Positions 1-11,431 of a DNA stretch of 64,000 nt are shown here, in pieces. Origin of the DNA: Membranipora membranacea. Taxonomy: Eukaryota > Bryozoa > Gymnolaemata > Cheilostomatida > Membraniporidae. The notes beneath the pieces are model-generated. The model did no database searches. It saw only the letters and a list, made by a program, of their open reading frames with translations, and had not been told where the DNA came from. The stretch's first letter is position 1. Each line of letters starts with the position of its first letter. The position numbers and the translations under genes are program-made. The stretch spans positions 16,302,948 to 16,366,947 of the forward strand of contig OU612071.1 in NCBI GenBank assembly GCA_914767715.1. Direction: 5' to 3'.

Positions 1-178
1 TTCTAAGCTAGTAAAGAATTCTGCCCAATTATTGGCTATTTTCCCCAGGACCGTACCTATCGGTTTTTGTCGATTTCTTGCAAAATACCTAGATAGAAAA
101 CGGATCGTCACAGGGAGCTAATATTTTAGATGAGATATAGGGACGTCATTGCGAACATCAAAGCAGAGTTTCAAACGT
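1..178 (+). repeat. Reference monomer (type a), 178 bp
   Basis: This is the first complete unit, used here as the phase reference; the next unit starts at 179. By hand count it has 70 G+C in 178 bases (39%) and 8 CpG dinucleotides, so CpG is not depleted in this copy. It carries an EcoRI site (GAATTC, about position 17) and the palindromes GACGTC (about 143) and AAACGTTT, which crosses the unit end. T- and A-tracts lie at about 64-68, 74-76, 82-85 and 97-100. Type a is recognised by ATCGGTTTTTG, CGGATCGTCAC and GAACATCAAAGCAG. The phase chosen is arbitrary. Confidence 0.95.
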
Positions 179-889
179 TTCTAAGCTAGTAAAGAATTCT
201 GCCCAATTATTGGCTATTTTCCCCAGGACCGTACCTCTCGATTTTTTTGGATTTCTTGCAAAATACCTAGATAGAAAACGCATCGTTACAGGAAGCTAAT
301 ATTTTAGATGAGATATAGAGACGTCATTGCGAACCTCAAAACAGAGTTTCAAGCGTTTCTAAGCTAGTAAAGAATTCTGCCCAATTATTAGCTGATTTCC
401 CTAGGACCGAACCTATCGATTTTTGTCGATTTCTTGCAAAATACCTAGATAGAAAACGCATCGTTACAGGGAGCTAATATTTTAGATGAGATATAGAGAT
501 TTCATTGCGAACCTCAAAACAGACTTTCAAGCGTGTCTCAGCTAGAAAAGAATTCTGCCCAATTATTGGCTATTTTCCCCAGGACCGTACTTATCGGTTT
601 TTGTCGATTTCTTGCAAAATACCTAGATAGAAAACGCATCGTTACAGGGAGCTAATATTTTAGATGAGATATAGAGACGTCATTGCGAACCTCAAAACAG
701 AGTTTCAAGCGTTTCTAAGCTAGTAAAGAATTCTGCCCATTATTGGCTATTTTCCCCAGGACCGTACCTATCGATTTTTTTCGATTTCTTGCAAAATACC
801 TAGAAAGAAAAAGCATCGTTACAGGAAGCTAATAGTTTAGATGAGATATAGGGACGTCATTGCAAACGTCAAAACAGAGTTTCAAACGT
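1..889 (+). repeat. Five-monomer higher-order repeat, copy 1 (889 bp)
   Basis: Five distinguishable monomers in order. Type a has CGGATCGTCAC and GAACATCAAAG. Type b has CCTCTCGATTTTTTTGG. Type c has CCCTAGGACCGAACC, GAGATTTCATT and GTGTCTCAGC. Type d has GTACTTATCGG. Type e has GCCCATTATTGG with one base missing, AGAAAGAAAAAGC and GCAAACGTC. Four units of 178 bp and one of 177 bp give 889 bp. The next unit, at 890, repeats the same order. Confidence 0.95.
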
Positions 890-1778
890 TTCTAAGCTAG
901 TAAAGAATTCTGCCCAATTATTGGCTATTTTCCCCAGGACCGTACCTATCGGTTTTTGTCGATTTCTTGCAAAATACCTAGATAGAAAACGGATCGTCAC
1001 AGGGAGCTAATATTTTAGATGAGATATAGGGACGTCATTGCGAACATCAAAGCAGAGTTTCAAACGTTTCTAAGCTAGTAAAGAATTCTGCCCAATTATT
1101 GGCTATTTTCCCCAGGACCGTACCTCTCGATTTTTTTGGATTTCTTGCAAAATACCTAGATAGAAAACGCATCGTTACAGGAAGCTAATATTTTAGATGA
1201 GATATAGAGACGTCATTGCGAACCTCAAAACAGAGTTTCAAGCGTTTCTAAGCTAGTAAAGAATTCTGCCCAATTATTAGCTGATTTCCCTAGGACCGAA
1301 CCTATCGATTTTTGTCGATTTCTTGCAAAATACCTAGATAGAAAACGCATCGTTACAGGGAGCTAATATTTTAGATGAGATATAGAGATTTCATTGCGAA
1401 CCTCAAAACAGAGTTTCAAGCGTGTCTCAGCTAGTAAAGAATTCTGCCCAATTATTGGCTATTTTCCCCAGGACCGTACTTATCGGTTTTTGTCGATTTC
1501 TTGCAAAATACCTAGATAGAAAACGCATCGTTACAGGGAGCTAATATTTTAGATGAGATATAGAGACGTCATTGCGAACCTCAAAACAGAGTTTCAAGCG
1601 TTTCTAAGCTAGTAAAGAATTCTGCCCATTATTGGCTATTTTCCCCAGGACCGTACCTATCGATTTTTTTCGATTTCTTGCAAAATACCTAGAAAGAAAA
1701 AGCATCGTTACAGGAAGCTAATAGTTTAGATGAGATATAGGGACGTCATTGCAAACGTCAAAACAGAGTTTCAAACGT
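890..1778 (+). repeat. Five-monomer higher-order repeat, copy 2 (889 bp)
   Basis: Same a-b-c-d-e order as 1-889. I noticed only two substitutions against copy 1, both near the c/d junction: CAGACTTTC in copy 1 versus CAGAGTTTC here, and CTAGAAAAG versus CTAGTAAAG. Such similarity means a very recent duplication or conversion. A third a-type monomer begins at 1779, but the order then departs from copy 2. Confidence 0.94.
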
Positions 1779-4700
1779 TTCTAAGCTAGTAAAGAATTCT
1801 GCCCAATTATTGGCTATTTTCCCCAGGACCGTACCTATCGGTTTTTGTCGATTTCTTGCAAAATATCTAGATAGAAAACGGATCGTCACAGGGAGCTAAT
1901 ATTTTAGATGAGATATAGGGACGTCATTGCGAACATCAAAGCAGAGTTTCAAACGTTTCTGAGCTAGTAAAGAATTCTGCCCAATTATTGGCTATTTTCC
2001 CCAGGACCGTACCTGTCGATTTTTTTGGATTTCTTGCAAAATACCTTGATAGAAAACGTATCGTTACAGGAAGCTAATATGTTAGATGAGATATAGAGAC
2101 GTCATTGCGAACCTCAAAACAGAGTTTCAAGCGTTTCTAAGCTAGTAAAGAATTCTGCCCAATTATTAGCTATTTTCCCCAGGACCGTACCTCTCGATTT
2201 TTTTGGATTTCTTGCAAAATACCTAGATAGAAAACGCATCGTTACAGGGAGCTAATATTTTAGATGAGATATAGAGACGTCATTGCGAACCTCAAATCAG
2301 AGTTTCAAGCGTTTCTAAGCTAGTAAAGAATTCTGCCCAATTATTAGCTAATTTCCCTTGGACCGTACCTATCGATTTTTGTCGATTTCTTGCAAAATAC
2401 CTAGATAGAAAACGCATCGTTACAGGGAGCTAATATTTTAGATGAGATATAGAGATTTCATTGCGAACCTCAAAACAGAGTTTCAAGCGTTTCTCAGCTA
2501 GTAACTAATTTTCCCAATTATTGGCTTATTTCCCCAGGATCGTACCTATCGATTTTTGTCGATTTCTTGCAAAATACCTAGATAGAAAACGCATCGTCAC
2601 AGGGAGCTAATATTTTAGATGAGATTTAGGGACGTCATTGCGAACTTAAAAAAAAGAGAGTTTCAAACGTTTCTAAGCTAGTAAATAATTCTGCCCAATT
2701 ATTGGCTAATCTCCCAAGGACCGTACCTATCGATTTTTGTCGATTTCTTGCAAAATACCTAGATAGAAAACGCATCGTTACAGGGAGCTTATATGTTAGA
2801 TGAGACATAAGGACGTCATTGCGAACCTCAAAACAGAGTTTCAAGCGTTTCTAAGCTAGTAAATAATTCTGCCCAATTATTGGCTAATTTCCCCAGGACC
2901 GTACCTATCGATTTTTGTCGATATCTTGCAAAATACTTAGATAGAAAAGGCATCGTTACAGGGAGCTAATATTTTAGATGAGACATAAGGACGTCATTGC
3001 GAACCTCAAAACAGAGTTTCAAGCGTTTCTAAGCTAGTAAATAATTCTGCCCAATTATTGGCTAATTTCCCCAGGACCGTACCTATCGATTTTTGTCGAT
3101 ATCTTGCAAAATACTTAGATAGAAAAGGCATCGTTACAGGGAGCTAATATTTTAGATGAGATATAGGGACGTCATTGCGAACTTCAAAACAGAGTTTCAA
3201 ACGTTTCTAAGCTAGTAAAGAATTCTGCCCAATTATTGGCTATTTTCCCCAGGACCGTACCTATCGGTTTTTGTCGATTTCTTGCAAAATACCTAGATAG
3301 AAAACGGATCGTCACAGGGAGCTAATATTTTAGATGAGATATAGGGACGTCATTGCGAACATCAAAGCAGAGTTTCAAACGTTTTTAAGCTAGTAAAGAA
3401 TTCTGCCCAATTATTGGCTATTTTCCCCAGGACCGTACCTGTCGATTTTTTTGGATTTCTTGCAAAATACCTAGATAGAAAACGTATCGTTACAGGAAGC
3501 TAATATGTTAGATGAGATATAGAGACGTCATTGCGAACCTCAAAACAGAGTTTCAAGCGTTTCTAAGCTAGTAAAGAATTCTGCCCAATTATTAGCTATT
3601 TTCCCCAGGACCGTACCTCTCGATTTTTTTGGATTTCTTGCAAAATACCTAGATAGAAAACGCATCGTTACAGGGAGCTAATATTTTAGATGAGATATAG
3701 AGATTTCATTGCGAACCTCAAAACAGAGTTTCAAGCGTGTCTCAGCTAGTAAAGAATTCTGCCCAATTATTGGCTATTTTGCCCAGGACCGTACTTATCG
3801 GTTTTTGTCGATTTCTTGCAAAATACCTAGATAGAAAACGCATCGTTACAGGGAGCTAATATTTTAGATGAGATATAGAGACGTCATTGCGAACCTCAAA
3901 ACAGAGTTTCAAGCGTTTCTAAGCTAGTAAAGAATTCTGCCCATTATTGGCTATTTTCCCCAGGACCGTACCTATCGATTTTTTTCGATTTCTTGCAAAA
4001 TACCTAGAAAGAAAAAGCATCGTTACAGGAAGCTAATATTTTAGATGAGATATAGGGACGTCATTGCAAACGTCAAAACAGAGTTTCAAACGTTTCTAAG
4101 CTAGTAAAGAATTTTGCCCAATTATTGGCTATTTTCCCCAGGACCGTACCTATCGGTTTTTGTCGATTTCTTGCAAAATACCTAGATAGAAAACGGATCG
4201 TCACAGGGAGCTAATATTTTAGATGAGATATAGGGATGTCATTGCGAACATCAAAGCAGAGTTTCAAACGTTTCTAAGCTAGTAAAGAATTCTGCCCAAT
4301 TATTGGCTATTTTCCCCAGGACCGTACTTGTCGATTTTTTTGGATTTCTTGCAAAATACCTTGATAGAAAACGTATCGTTACAGGAAGCTAATATGTTAG
4401 ATGAGATATAGAGACGTCATTGCGAACCTCAAAACAGAGTTTCAAGCGTTTCTAAGCTAGTAAAGAATTCTGCCCAATTAGTAGCTATTTTCCCCAGGAC
4501 CGTACCTCTCGATTTTTTTGGATTTCTTGCAAAATACCTAGATAGAAAACGCATCGTTACAGGGAGCTAATATTTTAGATGAGATATAGAGACGTCATTG
4601 CGAACCTCAAATCAGAGTTTCAAGCGTTTCTAAGCTAGTAAAGAATTCTGCCCAATTATTAGCTAATTTCCCTTGGACCGTACCTATCGATTTTTGTCGA

Positions 4701-4814
4701 TTTCTTGCAAAATACCTAGATAGAAAACGCATCGTTACAGGGAGCTAATATTTTAGATGAGATATAGAGATTTCATTGCGAACCTCAAAACAGAGTTTCA
4801 AGCGTTTCTCAGCT
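1779..4814 (+). repeat. Rearranged higher-order repeat section
   Basis: Type a monomers begin at 1779, 3205 and 4094. Between them, the b position is replaced by variants with CCTGTCGATTTTTTTGG and CCTTGATAG, followed by TTAGCTATTTTCCCC and TTAGCTAATTTCCCTTGG variants. A poly-A variant monomer lies at about 2645. Two neighbouring units at 2849-3026 and 3027-3204 are nearly identical and differ mainly in their last quarter (GACATAAGG versus GATATAGGG). The 3205-4093 part is again 889 bp long. No gene is seen. Confidence 0.85.
2645..2665 (+). repeat. Poly-A insertion variant inside a monomer (representative of 8)
   Basis: The usual GAACTTCAAAACAGAG is replaced by GAACTT followed by a run of A and then GAGAG. 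Occurrences are near 2,645, 10,826, 14,918, 16,165, 17,236, 24,717, 28,813 and 33,514. The run is 8 A in seven copies; at 16,165 it is 10 A with one GA unit missing after it. The following monomer always starts with TAAATAATTC and carries GGCTAATCTCCCAAGG, so the two travel as a linked pair. Confidence 0.88.
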
Positions 4815-6947
4815 AGTAAAGAATTCTGCCCAATTATTGGCTATTTTCCCCAGGACCGTACTTATCGGTTTTTGTCGATTTCTTGCAAAATACCTAGATA
4901 GAAAACGCATCGTTACAGGGAGCTAATATTTTAGATGAGATATAGAGACGTCATTGCGAACCTCAAAACAGAGTTTCAAGCGTTTCTAAGCTAGTAAAGA
5001 ATTCTGCCCATTATTGGCTATTTTCCCCAGGACCGTACCTATCGATTTTTTTCGATTTCTTGCAAAATACCTAGAAAGAAAAACAATCGTTACAGGAAGC
5101 TAATATTTTAGACGAGATATAGGGACGTCATTGCAAATGTCAAAACAGAGTTTCAAACGTTTCTAAGCTAGTAAAGAATTCTGCCCAATTATTGGCTATT
5201 TTCTTCAGGACCGTACCTATCGGTTTTTGTCGATTTCTTGCAAAATACCTAGATAGAAAACGGATCGTCACAGGGAGCTAATATTTTAGATGAGATATAG
5301 GGACGTCATTGCGAACATCAAAGCAGACTTTCAAACGTTTCTAAGCTAGTAAAGAATTCTGCCCAATTATTGGCTATTTTCCCCAGGACCGTACCTGTCG
5401 ATTTTTTTGGATTTCTTGCAAAATACCTTGATAGAAAACGTATCGTTACAGGAAGCTAATATGTTAGATGAGATATAGAGACGTCATTGCGAACCTCAAA
5501 ACAGAGTTTCAAGCGTTTCTAAGCTAGTAAAGAATTCTGCCCAATTATTAGCTATTTTCCCCAGGACCGTACCTCTCGATTTTTTTGGATTTCTTGCAAA
5601 ATACCTAGATAGAAAACGCATCGTTACAGGGAGCTAATATTTTAGATGAGATATAGAGACGTCATTGCGAACCTCAAATCAGAGTTTCAAGCGTTTCTAA
5701 GCTAGTAAAGAATTCTGCCCAATTATTAGCTAATTTCCCTTGGACCGTACCTATCGATTTTTGTCGATTTCTTGCAAAATACCTAGATAGAAAACGCATC
5801 GTTACAGGGAGCTAATATTTTAGATGAGATATAGAGATTTTATTGCGAACCTCAAAACAGAGTTTCAAGCGTTTCTAAAATAGTAAAGAATTCTGCCCAA
5901 TTATTGGCTAAATTCCCCAGGACCGTACCTATCGATTTTTGTTGATTTCTTGCAAAATACCTAGATAGAAAACGCATCGTCACAGGGAGCTAATATTTTA
6001 GATGAGATTTAGGGATGTCATTGCCAACTTCAAAACAGAGTTTCAAACGTTTCTAAGCTAGTAAAGAATTCTGCCAAATTATTGGCTAATTTCCCAAGGA
6101 CCGTATCTATCGATTTTTGTCGATTGCTTGCAAAATACCTAGATAGAAAACGCATCGTCACAGGGAGCTAATGTTTTATATGAGATATAGGGACGTCATT
6201 GCCAACTTCAAAACAGAGTTTCAAACGTTTCTAAGCTAGTAAAGAATTCTGCCCAATTATTGGCTAATTTCCCAAGGACCGTATCTATCGATTTTTGTCA
6301 ATTTCTTGCAAAATACCTAGATAGAAAACGCATCGTCACAGGGAGCTAATATTTTATATGAGATATAGGGACGTCATTGCCAACTTCAAAACAGAGTTTC
6401 AAACGTTTCTAAGCTAGTAAATAATTCTGCCCAGTTATTGGCTAATTTCCCAAGGACCGTACTTATCGATTTTTGTCGATTTCTTGCAAAATACCTAGAT
6501 AGAAAACGCATCGTTACAGGGAGCTAATATTTTATATGAGATATAGAGACGTCATTGCGAACCTCAAAACAGAGTTTCAAGCGTTTCTAAGCCAGTAAAG
6601 AATTCTGCCCAATTATTGGGTAATTTCCCCAGGACCGTACCTATCGATTTTTGTCGATTTCTTGCAAAATACTTAGATAGAAAAGGCATCGTTACAGGGA
6701 GCTAATATTTTAGATGAGATATAGGGACGTCATTGCGAACTTCAAAACAGAGTTTCAAACGTTTCTAAGCTAGTAAAGAATTCTGCCCATTATTGGCTAC
6801 TTTCCCCAGGACCGTACCTATCGATTTTTGTCGATTTCTTGTAAAATACCTAGATAGAAAACGCAGCGTCACAAGGAGCTAATATTTTATATGAGATATA
6901 GGGACGTCATTACCAACTTCAAGACTGAGTTTCAAACGTTTCTAAGC
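4815..6947 (+). repeat. 2,133-bp segmental unit, copy 1 (12 monomers)
   Basis: Twelve monomers (12 x 178 minus 3). Distinctive markers recur exactly 2,133 bp later: AAACAATCG at 5081 and 7214, TTTTCTTCAGG at about 5200 and 7333, and CTAAAATAG at 5875 and 8008. Edges were judged from where similarity starts and stops and are good to about 20 bp. Confidence 0.88.
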
Positions 6948-9090
6948 TAGTAAAGAATTCTGCCCATTATTGGCTATTTTCCCCAGGACCGTACTTATCG
7001 GTTTTTGTCGATTTCTTGCAAAATACCTAGATAGAAAACGCATCGTTACAGGGAGCTAATATTTTAGATGAGATATAGAGACGTCATTGCGAACCTCAAA
7101 ACAGAGTTTCAAGCGTTTCTAAGCTAGTAAAGAATTCTGCCCATTATTGGCTATTTTCCCCAGGACCGTACCTATCGATTTTTTTCGATTTCTTGCAAAA
7201 TACCTAGAAAGAAAAACAATCGTTACAGGAAGCTAATATTTTAGACGAGATATAGGGACGTCATTGCAAACGTCAAAACAGAGTTTCAAACGTTTCTAAG
7301 CTAGTAAAGAATTCTGCCCAATTATTGGCTATTTTCTTCAGGACCGTACCTATCGGTTTTTGTCGATTTCTTGCAAAATACCTAGATAGAAAACGGATCG
7401 TCACAGGGAGCTAATATTTTAGATGAGATATAGGGACGTCATTGCGAACATCAAAGCAGACTTTCAAACGTTTCTAAGCTAGTAAAGAATTCTGCCCAAT
7501 TATTGGCTATTTTCCCCAGGACCGTACCTGTCGATTTTTTTGGATTTCTTGCAAAATACCTTGATAGAAAACGTATCGTTACAGGAAGCTAATATGTTAG
7601 ATGAGATATAGAGACGTCATTGCGAACCTCAAAACAGAGTTTCAAGCGTTTCTAAGCTAGTAAAGAATTCTGCCCAATTATTAGCTATTTTCCCCAGGAC
7701 CGTACCTCTCGATTTTTTTGGATTTCTTGCAAAATACCTAGATAGAAAACGCATCGTTACAGGGAGCTAATATTTTAGATGAGATATAGAGACGTCATTG
7801 CGAACCTCAAATCAGAGTTTCAAGCGTTTCTAAGCTAGTAAAGAATTCTGCCCAATTATTAGCTAATTTCCCTTGGACCGTACCTATCGATTTTTGTCGA
7901 TTTCTTGCAAAATACCTAGATAGAAAACGCATCGTTACAGGGAGCTAATATTTTAGATGAGATATAGAGATTTCATTGCGAACCTCAAAACAGAGTTTCA
8001 AGCGTTTCTAAAATAGTAAAGAATTCTGCCCAATTATTGGCTAAATTCCCCAGGACCGTACCTATCGATTTTTGTTGATTTCTTGCAAAATACCTAGATA
8101 GAAAACGCATCGTCACAGGGAGCTAATATTTTAGATGAGATTTAGGGATGTCATTGCCAACTTCAAAACAGAGTTTCAAACGTTTCTAAGCTAGTAAAGA
8201 ATTCTGCCAAATTATTGGCTAATTTCCCAAGGACCGTATCTATCGATTTTTGTCGATTGCTTGCAAAATACCTAGATAGAAAACGCATCGTCACAGGGAG
8301 CTAATGTTTTATATGAGATATAGGGACGTCATTGCCAACTTCAAAACAGAGTTTCAAACGTTTCTAAGCTAGTAAAGAATTCTGCCCAATTATTGGCTAA
8401 TTTCCCAAGGACCGTATCTATCGATTTTTGTCAATTTCTTGCAAAATACCTAGATAGAAAACGCATCGTCACAGGGAGCTAATATTTTATATGAGATATA
8501 GGGACGTCATTGCCAACTTCAAAACAGAGTTTCAAACGTTTCTAAGCTAGTAAATAATTCTGCCCAGTTATTGGCTAATTTCCCAAGGACCGTACTTATC
8601 GATTTTTGTCGATTTCTTGCAAAATACCTAGATAGAAAACGCATCGTTACAGGGAGCTAATATTTTATATGAGATATAGAGACGTCATTGCGAACCTCAA
8701 AACAGAGTTTCAAGCGTTTCTAAGCCAGTAAAGAATTCTGCCCAATTATTGGGTAATTTCCCCAGGACCGTACCTATCGATTTTTGTCGATTTCTTGCAA
8801 AATACTTAGATAGAAAAGGCATCGTTACAGGGAGCTAATATTTTAGATGAGATATAGGGACGTCATTGCGAACTTCAAATCAGAGTTTCAAACGTTTCTA
8901 AGCTAGTAAAGAATTCTGCCCATTATTGGCTACTTTCCCCAGGACCGTACCTATCGATTTTTGTCGATTTCTTGTAAAATACCTAGATAGAAAACGCAGC
9001 GTCACAAGGAGCTAATATTTTATATGAGATATAGGGACGTCATTACCAACTTCAAGACTGAGTTTCAAACGTTTCTAAGCTAGTAAAGAA
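6948..9090 (+). repeat. 2,133-bp segmental unit, copy 2
   Basis: Direct tandem copy of 4815-6947. I noticed three substitutions: GCAAATGTC at 5138 versus GCAAACGTC, GATTTTATT at about 5838 versus GATTTCATT, and TTCAAAACAG at about 6741 versus TTCAAATCAG. Similarity is lost near 9,090, where CCAAATTATTGG and GGATGTACC replace the copy 1 sequence. Confidence 0.88.
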
Positions 9091-11431
9091 TTCTGCCAAA
9101 TTATTGGCTAATTTCCCCAGGATGTACCTATTGATTTTTGTCGATTTCTTGCAAAATACCTAGATAGAAAACGGATCGTCACAGGGAGCTAATATTTTAG
9201 ATGAGATATAGGGACGTCATTGCGAACATCAAAGCAGAGTTTCAAACGTTTCTAAGCTAGTAAAGAATTCTGCCCAATTATTGGCTATTTTCCCCAGGAC
9301 CGTACCTCTCGATTTTTTTGGATTTCTTGCAAAATACCTAGATAGAAAACGCATCGTTACAGGAAGCTAATATTTTAGATGAGATATAGAGACGTCATTG
9401 CGAACCTCAAAACAGAGTTTCAAGCGTTTCTAAGCTAGTAAAGAATTCTGCCCAATTATTAGCTGATTTCCCTAGGACCGAACCTATCGATTTTTGTCGA
9501 TTTCTTGCAAAATACCTAGATAGAAAACGCATCGTTACAGGGAGCTAATATTTTAGATGAGATATAGAGATTTCATTGCGAACCTCAAAACAGAGTTTCA
9601 AGCGTGTCTCAGCTAGTAAAGAATTCTGCCCAATTATTGGCTATTTTCCCCAGGACCGTACTTATCGGTTTTTGTCGATTTCTTGCAAAATACCTAGATA
9701 GAAAACGCATCGTCACCGGGAGCTAATATTTTAGATGAGATATAGAGACGTCATTGCGAACCTCAAAACAGAGTTTCAAGCGTTTCTAAGCTAGTAAAGA
9801 ATTCTGCCCATTATTGGCTATTTTCCCCAGGACCGTACCTATCGATTTTTTTCGATTTCTTGCAAAATACCTAGAAAGAAAAAGCATCGTTACAGGAAGC
9901 TAATATTTTAGATGAGATATAGGGACGTCATTGCAAACGTCAAAACAGAGTTTCAAACGTTTCTAAGCTAGTAAAGAATTCTGCCCAATTATTGGCTATT
10001 TTCCCCAGGACCGTACCTATCGGTTTTTGTCGATTTCTTGCAAAATACCTAGATAGAAAACGGATCGTCACAGGGAGCTAATATTTTAGATGAGATATAA
10101 GGACGTCATTGCGAACATCAAAGCAGAGTTTCAAACGTTTCTAAGCTAGTAAAGAATTCTGCCCAATTATTGGCTATTTTCCCCAGGACCGTACCTGTCG
10201 ATTTTTTTGGATTTCTTGCAAAATACCTTGATAGAAAACGTATCGTTACAGGAAGCTAATATGTTAGATGAGATATAGAGACGTCATTGCGAACCTCAAA
10301 ACAGAGTTTCAAGCGTTTCTAAGCTAGTAAAGAATTCTGCCCAATTATTAGCTATTTTCCCCAGGACCGTACCTCTCGATTTTTTTGGATTTCTTGCAAA
10401 ATACCTAGATAGAAAACGCATCGTTACAGGGAGCTAATATTTTAGATGAGATATAGAGACGTCATTGCGAACCTCAAATCAGAGTTTCAAGCGTTTCTAA
10501 GCTAGTAAAGAATTCTGCCCAATTATTAGCTAATTTCCCTTGGACCGTACCTATCGATTTTTGTCGATTTCTTGCAAAATACCTAGATAGAAAACGCATC
10601 GTTACAGGGAGCTAATATTTTAGATGAGATATAGAGATTTCATTGCGAACCTCAAAACAGAGTTTCAAGCGTTTCTCAGCTAGTAAATAATTTTCCCAAT
10701 TATTGGCTTATTTCCCCAGGATCGTACCTATCGATTTTTGTCGATTTCTTGCAAAATACCTAGATAGAAAACGCATCGTCACAGGGAGCTAATATTTTAG
10801 ATGAGATTTAGGGACGTCATTGCGAACTTAAAAAAAAGAGAGTTTCAAACGTTTCTAAGCTAGTAAATAATTCTGCCCAATTATTGGCTAATCTCCCAAG
10901 GACCGTACCTATCGATTTTTGTCGATTTCTTGCAAAATACCTAGATAGAAAACGCATCGTTACAGGGAGCTAATATTTTAGATGAGATATAGAGATTTCA
11001 TTGCGAACCTCAAAACAGAGTTTCAAGCGTGTCTCAGCTAGTAAAGAATTCTGCCCAATTATTGGCTATTTTCCCCAGGACCGTACTTATCGGTTTTTGT
11101 CGATTTCTTGCAAAATACCTAGATAGAAAACGCATCGTTACAGGGAGCTAATATTTTAGATGAGATATAGAGACGTCATTGCGAACCTCAAAACAGAGTT
11201 TCAAGCGTTTCTAAGCTAGTAAAGAATTCTGCCCATTATTGGCTATTTTCCCCAGGACCGTACCTATCGATTTTTTTCGATTTCTTGCAAAATACCTAGA
11301 AAGAAAAAGCATCGTTACAGGAAGCTAATATTTTAGATGAGATATAGGGACGTCATTGCAAACGTCAAAACAGAGTTTCAAACGTTTCTAAGCTAGTAAA
11401 GAGTTCTGCCCAATTATTGGCTATTTTCCCC
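7340..11431 (+). repeat. 4,092-bp segmental unit, copy 1 (23 monomers)
   Basis: Markers recur 4,092 bp downstream: CTAAAATAG at 8008 and 12100, GGATGTACCTATTG at about 9119 and 13211, type a GAACATC at 9224 and 13316, and the poly-A variant at 10826 and 14918. The unit overlaps the second 2,133-bp copy, so that duplication came first and was partly included in this one. Length is 23 x 178 minus 2. Confidence 0.87.

Noticed and set aside
2645-2653. Poly-A run as a retroposon tail
   Set aside because: It is an 8-10 base run inside an otherwise normal monomer, with no inserted sequence before it, and it recurs with the duplications. It is better explained as a small internal expansion.
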